Origin: Streptomyces sp. NBC_00704
Lineage (GTDB): Bacteria; Actinomycetota; Actinomycetes; Streptomycetales; Streptomycetaceae
Direction of reading: 5' to 3'
DNA length: 64,000 bases
NCBI RefSeq assembly: GCF_036226605.1
Contig: NZ_CP109000.1
Coordinates: 4,584,501 to 4,648,500, forward strand
A program made the position numbers and the translations under genes. Under the pieces are notes generated by a model that was not told the origin of the DNA, did no database searches, and was given only the letters and a program-made list of their open reading frames with translations. Of the stretch, positions 25,343 to 38,288 are shown in pieces. How positions within the stretch are numbered: position 1 is the stretch's first letter; each line of letters begins with the position of its first letter.

Positions 25343-26218
25343 TTCAGGTCCGGATCCCGTCCGCCCGACCGGGAAGCGCGGCGAAGCGAGAAGCAGACCC
25401 CGCTCAGGCCCGTCCCCGCCGACGCCGACGACCGCGACGCCCCCGACGACCTCGCCGTCCCGGCCGTCCGCGCCCAGGGCCTCACCGTGGTCCGCGGCCC
25501 CCGCACCGTGCTGCGCGCCCTCGACTTCACCGTCCCCCGCGGCCAGATCACCGGCCTCCTGGGCCCCTCCGGCTGCGGCAAGTCGACCCTCATGCGCGCC
25601 GTCGTCGGCACCCAGGCGAAGGTCACCGGCACGCTGGACGTCCTCGGACGCCCCGCCGGCCACCCCGCCCTGCGCGCCCGCATCGGCTACGTCACCCAGG
25701 CCCCCTCCGTCTACGACGACCTGACGGTCCGCCAGAACCTCGACTACTTCGCGGCGATCCTCGACCCCGGCCGGGCGGCCGCGGACCGGCGCGCGGACGA
25801 CGTCACCCGCGTCATCGCCGACGTCGACCTGACCACCCACGCGGACGCCCTGGCCGGCAACCTCTCCGGCGGCCAGCGCAACCGCGTCTCCCTGGCCGTC
25901 GCCCTCCTGGGCGCACCCGAGCTCCTGGTCCTCGACGAGCCCACCGTCGGCCTCGACCCCGTCCTGCGCCGCGACCTGTGGAACCTCTTCCACGACATCG
26001 CCGCGAGCCGGGGCGCGACCCTCCTGGTCTCCTCCCACGTCATGGACGAGGCCGAGCGCTGCCACCGCCTCCTCCTCATGCGCGAGGGCCGGATCCTCGC
26101 CGACGCCACCCCCGACGCCCTGCGCACCCGCACCGGCGCCGACACCGTCGAGCTGGCGTTCCTGCACCTGGTGGACGCCGCCGCACGGACGGCCCGAGCT
26201 AAGGAGAGCACCCGATGA
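25334..26218 (+). CDS. ABC transporter ATP-binding protein (ABC-2 exporter)
   Basis: A 294-residue ATPase. Walker A is GPSGCGKST (about 77-85), the Q-loop YVTQAPSVYDDLT, the signature LSGGQRNR (about 177), Walker B LLVLDEP, and the switch His in VSSHVMDEAERC. It has a 45-residue charged N-terminal extension. It starts at one of two adjacent ATGs within a palindrome and is probably leaderless. Its stop overlaps the permease start (ATGA), so the pair forms one exporter of the drug/lipid type found in DrrAB-like systems. The cargo is unknown. Confidence 0.92.
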   Translation: MMNFRSGSRPPDREARRSEKQTPLRPVPADADDRDAPDDLAVPAVRAQGLTVVRGPRTVLRALDFTVPRGQITGLLGPSGCGKSTLMRAVVGTQAKVTGTLDVLGRPAGHPALRARIGYVTQAPSVYDDLTVRQNLDYFAAILDPGRAAADRRADDVTRVIADVDLTTHADALAGNLSGGQRNRVSLAVALLGAPELLVLDEPTVGLDPVLRRDLWNLFHDIAASRGATLLVSSHVMDEAERCHRLLLMREGRILADATPDALRTRTGADTVELAFLHLVDAAARTARAKESTR

Positions 26219-27018
26219 CCACGCGCACGCCCCCCGCCCCGCCCGCCACCGCGTCCCGCGCCCCCGCGCCCGGTGGCGCCCTGAACGCGTCCCGCACCAC
26301 CGCCACCGCCGCCCGCGTGCTGCGCCAGCTGCGCCACGACCCCCGCACGATCGCGCTGCTGATCCTCATCCCCTGCGTGATGCTGTTCCTGCTCCGCTAC
26401 GTCTTCGACGGCAGCCCCCGCACCTTCGACAGCATCGGCGCGTCCCTGCTCGGCGTCTTCCCGCTGATCACGATGTTCCTGGTGACCTCCATCGCCACCC
26501 TGCGCGAACGCACCTCGGGCACCCTCGAACGCCTCCTCGCCATGCCGCTGGGCAAAGGGGACCTGATCGCCGGCTACGCGCTCGCCTTCGGCGCCCTCGC
26601 GATCGTCCAGTCGGCCCTGGCCACGGCCCTGGCCGTGTGGTTCCTCGACCTCGACGTCACCGGCAGCCCCTGGCTCCTGCTCCTGGTGGCCCTCCTGGAC
26701 GCCCTGCTCGGCACGGCGCTCGGCCTCTTCGTCTCCGCGTTCGCGGCCTCGGAGTTCCAGGCCGTCCAGTTCATGCCGGCGGTGATCTTCCCCCAGCTCC
26801 TGCTGTGCGGCCTCTTTGCCCCGCGCGACACCATGCACCCCGCCCTGGAAGCCGTCTCCGACGTCCTGCCCATGTCCTACGCCGTCGACGGCATGAACGA
26901 GGTCCTCCACCACACGGACATGACGGCGACCTTCGTCCGCGACGTCCTCATCGTCGCCGGCTGCGCCCTCCTGGTCCTGTTCCTGGGCGCGGCGACGCTG
27001 CGCCGCCGCACCCCCTGA
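26215..27018 (+). CDS. ABC-2 type transporter permease
   Basis: A 267-residue integral membrane protein with about six hydrophobic segments (IALLILIPCVMLFLLRYVF, LGVFPLITMFLVTSIATL, LIAGYALAFGALAIVQSALA, LLLLVALLDALLGTALGLFV, VQFMPAVIFPQLLLCGLF, VLIVAGCALLVLFLGAATL). The loop TLRERTSGTLERLLAMPL is the ABC2 permease coupling region, and LPMSYAVDGMNEVLHH is the usual late motif. Its ATGA start overlap with the ATPase gene indicates translational coupling. Confidence 0.92.
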   Translation: MTTRTPPAPPATASRAPAPGGALNASRTTATAARVLRQLRHDPRTIALLILIPCVMLFLLRYVFDGSPRTFDSIGASLLGVFPLITMFLVTSIATLRERTSGTLERLLAMPLGKGDLIAGYALAFGALAIVQSALATALAVWFLDLDVTGSPWLLLLVALLDALLGTALGLFVSAFAASEFQAVQFMPAVIFPQLLLCGLFAPRDTMHPALEAVSDVLPMSYAVDGMNEVLHHTDMTATFVRDVLIVAGCALLVLFLGAATLRRRTP

Positions 27019-27148
27019 CCGCGCCCGGCCGCGCCCGGCCGCCCCTCAGGACGCGTCGTCCGCCCACCGGACATCCGGCCCCGCCCCGCACCCCCGGTGC
27101 GAGGATGGCCCCGGACGACGGACGACGCACCCCAAAGGACCCTCCGCC

Positions 27149-27961
27149 ATGACCCAGAAAGTCGCAGTCCTCGGCACCGGCAAGATCGGCGAAGCCCTTC
27201 TCAGCGGCATGATCCGAGGCGGCTGGCGCCCGGCCGACCTCCTCGTCACCGCGCGCCGCGCCGAGCGGGCCGAGGAACTCCGCGCCCGGCACGGCGTCAC
27301 CCCGGTCACCAACGCCGAGGCCGCCAAGACCGCCGACACCCTGATCCTCACGGTCAAGCCGCAGGACATGGGCGCGCTCCTGGACGAACTCGCCCCGCAC
27401 GTCCCCGCCGACCGCCTGGTCATCAGCGGCGCCGCCGGCATCACGACCGCCTCCATCGAGGAGCGCCTCGCCGCCGGCACCCCGGTGGTCCGCGTCATGA
27501 CGAACACCCCCGCCCTCGTCGACGAGGCCATGTCCGTCATCTCGGCCGGCACCCACGCCACCCCCGCCCACCTCGCCCACACCGAGGAGATCTTCGGCGC
27601 CGTCGGCAAGACGCTCCGCGTCCCCGAGTCCCAGCAGGACGCCTGCACCGCCCTCTCCGGCTCCGGCCCGGCGTACTTCTTCTACCTGGTCGAGGCGATG
27701 ACCGACGCCGGCATCCTGCTCGGCCTGCCCCGCGACAAGGCCCACGACCTGATCGTCCAGTCCGCGATCGGCGCCGCGACCATGCTCCGCGACAGCGGCG
27801 AACACCCGGTCAAGCTCCGCGAGAACGTCACGTCCCCCGCGGGCACGACCATCAACGCCATCCGCGAACTCGAGAACCACGGCGTCCGGGCCGCCCTCAT
27901 CGCCGCCCTGGAGGCGGCCCGCGACCGCAGCCGCGAACTCGCCGCGGGCAAGAAGGACTGA
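27149..27961 (+). CDS. proC: Pyrroline-5-carboxylate reductase ProC
   Basis: A 270-residue enzyme that reduces pyrroline-5-carboxylate to proline with NAD(P)H. The Rossmann motif is VAVLGTGKIGEALLSGM (5-21). TVKPQDM and MTNTPALVDEAMSVI are family blocks, and CTALSGSGPAYFFYLVEAM is the dimerisation signature. ENVTSPAGTTINAI near the C-terminus is also conserved. The ATG at 27149 has AAAGGA 10 bases before. It converges with the isochorismatase gene across 25 bases. Confidence 0.95.
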   Translation: MTQKVAVLGTGKIGEALLSGMIRGGWRPADLLVTARRAERAEELRARHGVTPVTNAEAAKTADTLILTVKPQDMGALLDELAPHVPADRLVISGAAGITTASIEERLAAGTPVVRVMTNTPALVDEAMSVISAGTHATPAHLAHTEEIFGAVGKTLRVPESQQDACTALSGSGPAYFFYLVEAMTDAGILLGLPRDKAHDLIVQSAIGAATMLRDSGEHPVKLRENVTSPAGTTINAIRELENHGVRAALIAALEAARDRSRELAAGKKD

Positions 27962-27986
27962 CCCGCACGGGAGGACGCGGGGGCGG

Positions 27987-28574
27987 TCAGACGCCGGCCG
28001 CCTCCACGATCTCCTTCGTGGTGACCACCCGCGCGAACCCGCCCCCGTGCAGCGACACCGCCGAGGCCTGCGCGATCTCGTCGGCCCCGCGCCGCCAGCC
28101 GAACGGCCCCTCCAGATCGAACGTGTAGGTCGCGTCGTACGCGAACAGCACGTCGTACCCGAGGTTCCCGCCCATCCGCGCCGTCGTCTCGGCGCACATG
28201 TTCGTCTGGATCCCGGCCACCACGATCTGCGAGATCCCCTGAGCCGTGAGCCAGGCCCCCAGATCGGGCGTCCCGAGGAAGGCCGAGTTCACGGTCTTCG
28301 TGACGAACAGCTCGGCCCCCGCGCCCTTCCCCCGGCGCTCCTCCACGTACTCCTTGAACCCGTTCCCCTCGTACCCCCGGCGCAGGGGCGACCCCGGCTT
28401 CTCCGAATCGTGCCGCACGAACACGACCGGCCGCCCCGACCCCTGCCACGCGTCCACCAGGGCGGCGATGTTGTCGTCGGCCCCGGGATTGTTCCGCGCC
28501 CCCCAGTACTCCAGCTCCTCGAACCCCTTCTGCACGTCGACGACCACCAGCGCTGCGTTCTCTGCGATGTCCAT
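27987..28574 (-). CDS. Isochorismatase-family cysteine hydrolase
   Basis: A 195-residue hydrolase with the complete catalytic triad: Asp13 (VVVDVQKGF), Lys93 (VTKTVNSAF) and Cys127 (IQTNMCAETTARMGG). Members hydrolyse isochorismate, nicotinamide, N-carbamoyl amides and related compounds. The ATG at 28574 fits the usual N-terminus. It diverges from a GlxA-type AraC regulator across a short region with a 12-bp palindrome, a frequent arrangement in which the regulator controls the hydrolase. The substrate is not predictable here. Confidence 0.9.
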   Translation of the reverse strand: MDIAENAALVVVDVQKGFEELEYWGARNNPGADDNIAALVDAWQGSGRPVVFVRHDSEKPGSPLRRGYEGNGFKEYVEERRGKGAGAELFVTKTVNSAFLGTPDLGAWLTAQGISQIVVAGIQTNMCAETTARMGGNLGYDVLFAYDATYTFDLEGPFGWRRGADEIAQASAVSLHGGGFARVVTTKEIVEAAGV

Positions 28575-28623
28575 GCCCCCGATCCTGCCGCCGGGCCGGC
28601 CCGCGCCCCAGAGTCCGCGAAGT

Positions 28624-28635
28624 CATCGATCGATG
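28624..28635. promoter_or_regulatory. 12-bp palindrome between isochorismatase and GlxA-type gene
   Basis: CATCGATCGATG is a perfect palindrome in the 75-base divergent region, 14 bases before the AraC-type start codon and next to TTTACT. It may be the regulator's operator. Confidence 0.45.
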
Positions 28636-28649
28636 GTTTACTGCCAGCC

Positions 28650-29684
28650 ATGAAGCCTGCGTACCGGGTCGCCCTCGTCGCCTTCCCAGGCATCCGCGCC
28701 TTCGACGTCTCCGTCATCACCGAGGTCTGGGGCGCCGACCGCACCGACCGCGGCGTCCCCGCCTTCGACCTGCGCAGAGTCGCCGCCGACACCGCCACGC
28801 CCATCCCGATGCGCGGCGGCCTCGCCCTCCTGCCCGACCGCCCCCTCGACTGGCTCGCCCGCGCCGACCTCGTCCTGGTCCCCGGCCTCGACGACCACCT
28901 CACCCCCGCGCCCGCCCCCGTCCTGGACGCCCTCCGCCGCGCCCACGCCCGCGGCACCACCCTGGCCGCGCTCTGCGGCGGCGCGTTCACCCTCGCCCAG
29001 GCCGGCCTCCTCGACGGCCGCCGGGCGATCACCCACTGGCACCTCGTCGACCTCCTGCGCACCCGCCACCCCCGGGTCACCGTCGTCCCCGACGCCCTCT
29101 TCATCGAGGACGACAACATCTGGACCGCCGCCGGCACGGCGGCCGGCATCGACCTCTGCCTCCACCTGGTCCGCCGCTCCCACGGCGCGGAGACGGCCGC
29201 CGCCATCGCCCGCTCGATGGTCACCGCCCCCTTCCGCACCGGCGGCCAGGCCCAGTTCATCGAACACCCCACCCCGCACGCCGACCGGGACGCCGACGCC
29301 CTCGCCGCCGTACGCGAACACGCCCTGCGCCACCTGCACGAACCGCTCAGCGTCGCCGGCCTGGCCGCGCACGCCGGCATGTCCCCGCGCAGCTTCGCCC
29401 GCCACTTCACCGCGGCGACCGGGACCACCCCCCTGCGCTGGCTCCTCGACCAGCGCGTCGCCGCCGCCCAGAAACTCCTCGAACGCACCGACCTCCCCAT
29501 GCCCGAGGTCGCCCGCCGCGCCGGGTTCGGCAGCGAGGTCACGATGCGCCAGCACTTCGCAGCGCGCCTCGCCACCAGCCCGCGCGCCTACCGCGCCGCG
29601 TTCAGCGCGGCCCCCGCCACCGGCTCCGCTGCGGACTCCGCCGCCGGCTCCACCAGCGGCGGAAGCAGCCCGATCGCGCGATAG
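28650..29684 (+). CDS. GlxA-family AraC-type transcriptional regulator
   Basis: A 344-residue protein. An N-terminal DJ-1/PfpI-like domain (about 5-190) has the elbow LAALCGGAFTLAQAGLLDGR and THWHLVDLL. A C-terminal AraC double helix-turn-helix (about 225-325) has LSVAGLAAHAGMSPRSFARHF and MPEVARRAGFGSEVTMRQHF. ATG at 28650, no ribosome site, with TTTACT ending 7 bases upstream. Its last 32 codons, rich in Ala/Ser/Gly, overlap the convergent trpS 3' end by 97 bases. It probably regulates the divergent isochorismatase. Confidence 0.92.
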   Translation: MKPAYRVALVAFPGIRAFDVSVITEVWGADRTDRGVPAFDLRRVAADTATPIPMRGGLALLPDRPLDWLARADLVLVPGLDDHLTPAPAPVLDALRRAHARGTTLAALCGGAFTLAQAGLLDGRRAITHWHLVDLLRTRHPRVTVVPDALFIEDDNIWTAAGTAAGIDLCLHLVRRSHGAETAAAIARSMVTAPFRTGGQAQFIEHPTPHADRDADALAAVREHALRHLHEPLSVAGLAAHAGMSPRSFARHFTAATGTTPLRWLLDQRVAAAQKLLERTDLPMPEVARRAGFGSEVTMRQHFAARLATSPRAYRAAFSAAPATGSAADSAAGSTSGGSSPIAR

Positions 29685-30649
29685 GCGCCGTCCACCACGG
29701 GCCGGGCCATGGCCCGCGCCTTCTCGGCCCCGTCCCGCAGCACCCGCTCCACGTACCCCGGGTCGGCGCACAGCTCCTGGTGCCGGGCCCGCAAGGGCCG
29801 CAGCACCTCCACCACCGCGTCGGCCGTGTCCTTCTTCAGACTCCCGTAGGACGTGTACCCGGCGCTCAGCGCCTGTGGATCACCGCCCGTGCACGCGGCG
29901 AGGATCTCCAGCAGGTTCGCGACCCCGGGCCGCCCGGCACGGTCGTACACGACCTCCCGCCCGCTGTCGGTGACGGCCCGCATCACCTTCTTCCGGACGA
30001 CGTCGGGCTCGTCCAGCAGATAGACGATGCCGGGCCCGAAGTCGTCGCTCTTGCCCATCTTCGACCCCGGCTCCTGAAGGTTCATCACCCGGGCCGCCAC
30101 CGCCGGCAGCGTGGCCTTCGGCACGACGAACGTGTGCCCGTACCGCTGGTTGAACCGCACCGCCAGATCCCGCGCCAGTTCCACGTGCTGCGTCTGGTCG
30201 TCGCCGACCGGCACCTCGTCGGTCGCGTAGGCGAGGATGTCCGCCGCCATGAGCACGGGATACGTCAGCAGCGAGAGCCGGACGCTGCCCCCGCGCTCCC
30301 GCTCCCGCGCGGCCTTCTCCTTGTACTGGATCATCCGCCGCATCTCGCCGTCCGTGGCCAGGCACTCCAGCAGGTACGACAGCCGGGCGTGCTCGTCCAC
30401 ATGGCTCTGGACGAAGACGGTGCACAGCCGGGGGTCCAGTCCCGCCGCCAGCAACAGCGTCGCCGCCTGCCGGCTCAGCCGGCGCACCCGCGCCGGATCG
30501 TGCTCCACGGTCAGCGCGTGCAGATCGACCACGCAGAACAACGCGTCCGCCCGGTGCTGGTCGACCTCGGCCCACTGCCGAAGCGCTCCCAGGTAGTTCC
30601 CCAGCGTCAGGTGCCCGGTCGGCTTGATCCCGCTGAAGACCCGCTTCAT
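29588..30649 (-). CDS. trpS1: Tryptophanyl-tRNA synthetase, auxiliary TrpRS1 type
   Basis: A 353-residue class I synthetase. The HIGH-like motif is PTGHLTLGN (10-18) and the KMSKS-like motif KMGKS (197-201). LMAADILAYATDEVPVGDDQTQH is the family signature. In S. coelicolor the trpRS1 gene at the same relative place encodes an indolmycin-resistant, inducible second TrpRS, and the attenuator seen here supports that identity. The ATG at 30649 follows GGAGG at 7 bases. The C-terminus runs 97 bases past the end of the convergent AraC-type gene. Resistance itself cannot be read from sequence. Confidence 0.93.
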   Translation of the reverse strand: MKRVFSGIKPTGHLTLGNYLGALRQWAEVDQHRADALFCVVDLHALTVEHDPARVRRLSRQAATLLLAAGLDPRLCTVFVQSHVDEHARLSYLLECLATDGEMRRMIQYKEKAARERERGGSVRLSLLTYPVLMAADILAYATDEVPVGDDQTQHVELARDLAVRFNQRYGHTFVVPKATLPAVAARVMNLQEPGSKMGKSDDFGPGIVYLLDEPDVVRKKVMRAVTDSGREVVYDRAGRPGVANLLEILAACTGGDPQALSAGYTSYGSLKKDTADAVVEVLRPLRARHQELCADPGYVERVLRDGAEKARAMARPVVDGAYRAIGLLPPLVEPAAESAAEPVAGAALNAAR

Positions 30650-30719
30650 CTCTCCACCTCCTGGTCGAGACCGCCGCCCCGGCCGGCCGATCCCCTGGAA
30701 CCCTGGAGGGAGATACGAG

Positions 30720-30744
30720 AACGGCCGCCGAAGCGGCGGCCGTT
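30720..30744 (-). terminator. Attenuator terminator hairpin before trpS
   Basis: AACGGCCGCC and GGCGGCCGTT form a perfect 10-bp stem with a 5-base loop GCTTC on the minus strand, followed by a pyrimidine-rich CTCGTATCTCCCTCC. It lies about 70 bases before the trpS start. Confidence 0.85.
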
Positions 30745-30770
30745 GAGTGCATACGTGAGCGCGGCCGCCG

Positions 30771-30812
30771 TCAGGCGGCCCACCACAGCTGGGTGCACGT
30801 ACGCGTAGTCAT
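30771..30812 (-). CDS. trpS leader peptide
   Basis: A 13-residue peptide, MTTRTCTQLWWAA, with tandem Trp codons at positions 10 and 11 and a TGA stop. The ATG at 30812 is preceded by TAGGCT (30825-30820) at 7 bases, which suggests that the transcript is leaderless. It would act in cis as the Trp sensor of the attenuator; the peptide need have no function. Confidence 0.85.
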   Translation of the reverse strand: MTTRTCTQLWWAA

Positions 30813-30853
30813 GGGGGCCAGCCTACGCCTCAGGGGTGCCGCCGGGACATGAG

Positions 30854-30882
30854 TTGACACACCCCGACCGCATACGTAGTGT
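30854..30882 (+). promoter_or_regulatory. rrn promoter P1
   Basis: TTGACA at 30854-30859 and TAGTGT at 30877-30882 with a 17-base spacer, a near-consensus vegetative (HrdB-type) promoter. It lies about 620 bases before the 16S gene and overlaps the trpS upstream region on the other strand. Confidence 0.8.
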
Positions 30883-30889
30883 TCTCCGA

Positions 30890-31504
30890 GTTGTCCGACG
30901 TGAGCGCCGACCCCGGTCGGTCCCCGGACAGCCATTCCGCAGGTAACCACCACTTCTCGACGTGCAGCGCATTCGTCTGCCGTCGCGTCGTCCGGTGTGT
31001 ATTCGCGAAATGAGGAATCCGCGTTCGAAAGGGCGCAGGACCCCGATTGGCTTCGGGGGCCGGGAATCCGCTAAAGTCTCACTCGTCGGAACGGCCCAAC
31101 AGCCGGGAAGACAAGCCCCTCTGACTGGGAATCGGGCCCGAAAGGATCTGATAGAGTCGGAACCGCCGGAAAGGGAAACCGCGAAACAAAAGCGGGAACC
31201 TGGAAAGCACCGAGGAAATCGGATCGGAAAACGGTCTGATAGAGTCGGAAACGCAAGACCGAAGGGAAGCGCCCGGAGGAAAGCCCGAGAAGTTCGGGTG
31301 AGTACAAAGGAAGCGTCCGTTCCTTGAGAACTCAACAGCGTGCCAAAAATCAACGCCAGATATGTTGATACCCCGTCCCCGGCCGTGAAAGCCGAGGATG
31401 AGGTTCCTTTGAAAAAAAACACAGCGAGGACGCTGTGAACGGTCGGGCTTATTCCGCCTGACCGTTCCGCTCTCGTGATGTGTGGTCCCGATTACGGGAA
31501 AACA
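30890..31504 (+). other. rrn leader region
   Basis: A 615-base leader between P1 and 16S. It holds the extra promoters, a boxA-like TCCTTTGAAAAAAA at about 31404-31417, the actinobacterial leader element TCAACAGCGTGCCAAAAATC near 31333, and a hairpin around ACGGTCGGG/CCTGACCGT used in precursor processing. It has no protein gene. Confidence 0.7.
31047..31250 (+). promoter_or_regulatory. Additional rrn promoters (three -10 boxes)
   Basis: Three -10-like boxes follow: TAAAGT at 31072, TAGAGT at 31152 and TAGAGT at 31240. The last two lie within an identical 16-base block TCTGATAGAGTCGGAA at 31147 and 31235. Their -35 regions are poor, as is typical of the extra promoters of Streptomyces rrn operons. 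Confidence 0.65.
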
Positions 31505-36464
<4,960 letters not shown>

Positions 36465-36554
36465 CAGTTGCTCGCGTCCACTGTGTTGGTTCTGAAACCA
36501 CGAACAGCCCCATGCCCATGGTCACGGGTGTGGTGCGGCTGACAGTTTCATAGT

Positions 36555-36673
36555 GTTTCGGTGGTCATAGCGTGAGGGAAACGCCCGGTTACATTCCGAA
36601 CCCGGAAGCTAAGCCTTACAGCGCCGATGGTACTGCAGGGGGGACCCTGTGGGAGAGTAGGACACCGCCGAAC
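36555..36673 (+). rRNA. rrf: 5S ribosomal RNA
   Basis: About 119 bases from GTTTCGGTGG to CCACCGAAAC-equivalent closing bases ACACCGCCGAAC. Loop sequences CATTCCGAACCCGGAAGCTA and GATGGTACTGCAGGGG are typical. It is separated from 23S by 90 bases. Confidence 0.96.
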
Positions 36674-36685
36674 AAATTGTATGGG

Positions 36686-36716
36686 AAACCCCCGCACCGT
36701 TGGTGCGGGGGTTTTC
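36686..36716 (+). terminator. rrn operon terminator
   Basis: AACCCCCGCACC and GGTGCGGGGGTT form a perfect 12-bp stem with a GTT loop, followed by TTCTGCGTTT. It lies 13 bases after the 5S gene. Confidence 0.95.
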
Positions 36717-36759
36717 TGCGTTTCCGGGTCCCTATTCCTGGGTCGCTTAGGGTTCAGGC

Positions 36760-37404
36760 ATGCGCTACGACTTGGTGATCTTCGACAACGACGGCGTCCT
36801 CGTGGACAGCGAGCCGATCTCGAACAGGCATCTGGCGGCCTACCTCACGGAGCTGGGGCATCCGACGTCCTACGAGGAATCGATCCGGGACTACATGGGG
36901 TCCGCGATGCACCGGATCCACGAACTCGTCCTGGAGCGGACCGGACAGCGGCTGCCGGCGGACTTCGACGACACCTTCCACCGGCGGGTGTTCACGGCCT
37001 TCGAGCGGGAGCTGGAGCCCGTGCCCGGGGCCGTGGACGTCCTGGCGAAGCTGACCGCCGACGGGGTGCCGTACTGCGTCGCCTCCTCGGGCAGCCGTGA
37101 GCGGATCCGGGTGGGTCATCGCAAGACGGGACTGGACCGCTACTTCTCGCAGGACCGTGTCTTCAGCTCGCAGGACGTGGGGAAGGGCAAGCCGGCTCCC
37201 GATCTGTTCCTGTACGCGGCTGAGCGGATGGGGGTGCCGCCGGAGCGCTGTGTGGTCGTCGAGGACAGTCCGCTGGGGGTGCGGGCGGCCGTGGCGGCGG
37301 GCATGGACGTGTACGGGTTCACCGCGATGACGCCCGCCGCGAGGCTCGCTGGGGCCACCCAACTCTTCTCGGACCTGGGGCAGTTGGCCGACCTGCTGGT
37401 CTGA
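36760..37404 (+). CDS. HAD-superfamily phosphatase (beta-phosphoglucomutase-like)
   Basis: A 214-residue hydrolase. Motif I is VIFDNDGVLVDSEP (D9xD11, with Asn10 between), motif II VASSGS, motif III Lys in GKGKPAPDLFL, and motif IV VVVEDSPLGVRAA. The helical cap between motif I and II fits subfamily IA. The class includes sugar-phosphate phosphatases and mutases. The ATG at 36760 has TAGGGT ending 6 bases upstream and no ribosome site, so it is probably leaderless. Confidence 0.92.
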   Translation: MRYDLVIFDNDGVLVDSEPISNRHLAAYLTELGHPTSYEESIRDYMGSAMHRIHELVLERTGQRLPADFDDTFHRRVFTAFERELEPVPGAVDVLAKLTADGVPYCVASSGSRERIRVGHRKTGLDRYFSQDRVFSSQDVGKGKPAPDLFLYAAERMGVPPERCVVVEDSPLGVRAAVAAGMDVYGFTAMTPAARLAGATQLFSDLGQLADLLV

Positions 37405-37424
37405 CGGCGAGGGCGTGCGGGACC

Positions 37425-37436
37425 TGACAATTGTCA
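37425..37436. promoter_or_regulatory. 12-bp palindrome upstream of membrane protein
   Basis: TGACAATTGTCA is a perfect AT-rich palindrome 60 bases before the start of the next gene, followed by ATGCCGAGCTCCGGACGATC. It resembles binding sites of LuxR-type response regulators seen upstream of transporter genes; this likeness is from memory. Confidence 0.5.
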
Positions 37437-37496
37437 TGCCGAGCTCCGGACGATCGTTTCTACTGGGGGACCCCTCCCGGCGGCGAAGCTGAGGGC

Positions 37497-38213
37497 ATGA
37501 CGACGAACCAGCACAAGAAGCAGAACGCCTTCGCCCCGCTCATCGTGGACGTGGCGGTGCCGCTCGGGTCGTACTACCTGTTCAAGGAGGCGTTCGGGAT
37601 GAGCACGTTCGCCGCGCTCGCCTGGAGCAGCGTGGTGCCGGCCGGGCGCACCCTGTGGAGCGCGGTGAGGGAGCGGACGGTCAACGGTCTCGCCGGGCTC
37701 ATCCTCGTCGTCAACATCGTGGGTCTGGTGCTGAGCTTCGTCTCCGGCGACCCGCGGCTGATGCTCGCCAAGGACAGCGGGGTCAGCAGCACGGTCGGGA
37801 TCGGGATCCTGGTCTCCGTGATGCTGGGGAAGCCGATGATGACCGCCGGGCTGAAGCCGTTCCTGGTGAAGAGCGACGCGGTGCGCGAGGCGGCCTGGGC
37901 GCGGCTGGAGAGCGGGGCGGCGGTCGCGTCGGCGGACTTCCGCAGGCGTGAGCGGGCCTTCTCGCTGGTGTGGGGCGCGGTGCTGCTCGCCGAGTGCGTG
38001 GTGCGGATCGTCGGCGCGTACACGGTGCCGGTGGACACCATGGTGTGGCTGGGCTCGGTGATCATGGTGGTGGCGGTCGGCCTGGGCATCGTGGTCGGCG
38101 GTGCGCTGGGCGCGGGTCCGATGGAGGCGATGGTCTCCGACGAGGTCAGGAAGGGCCAGGCCCGGCAGGCGGAGGCGGAGGCCGAGGTGCTGGAGGTCGC
38201 CCTCGCCCGGTGA
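37497..38213 (+). CDS. VC0807-family integral membrane protein
   Basis: A 238-residue protein with about six membrane segments, including PLIVDVAVPLGSYYLFKEAFG, FAALAWSSVVPAGRTLWSAV, LAGLILVVNIVGLVLSFVSG, TVGIGILVSVMLGKPMM and TMVWLGSVIMVVAVGLGIVV. The pattern GKPMMTAGLKPFL and WSSVVPAGRTLW recalls the VC0807 family, related to septation protein A. The C-terminus is an Ala/Glu/Gln-rich cytoplasmic tail. The ATG at 37497 follows GAGGG; the frame extends to 37431 without support. Function unknown. Confidence 0.82.
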   Translation: MTTNQHKKQNAFAPLIVDVAVPLGSYYLFKEAFGMSTFAALAWSSVVPAGRTLWSAVRERTVNGLAGLILVVNIVGLVLSFVSGDPRLMLAKDSGVSSTVGIGILVSVMLGKPMMTAGLKPFLVKSDAVREAAWARLESGAAVASADFRRRERAFSLVWGAVLLAECVVRIVGAYTVPVDTMVWLGSVIMVVAVGLGIVVGGALGAGPMEAMVSDEVRKGQARQAEAEAEVLEVALAR

Positions 38214-38288
38214 CGCCGACGGAGATGAGGAGAACTCATCTTTGGCTGGATCTACCCACGAGTACGCCGGGGCCCTACGCTCGCCGCC

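Larger units (their letters stand above)
30720..30812 (-). promoter_or_regulatory. Trp-responsive ribosome-mediated attenuator of trpS
   Basis: Four complementary segments follow each other on the minus strand: A, GGGCCGCC within the leader ORF (about 30774-30781); B, GGCGGCCGC (30762-30770); C, AACGGCCGCC (30735-30744); D, GGCGGCCGTT (30720-30729). A:B plus C:D leaves the terminator; B:C is the alternative. A ribosome stalled at the two Trp codons, just before segment A, would free B to pair with C and allow read-through into trpS. This kind of control is known for S. coelicolor trpRS1. Confidence 0.85.
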
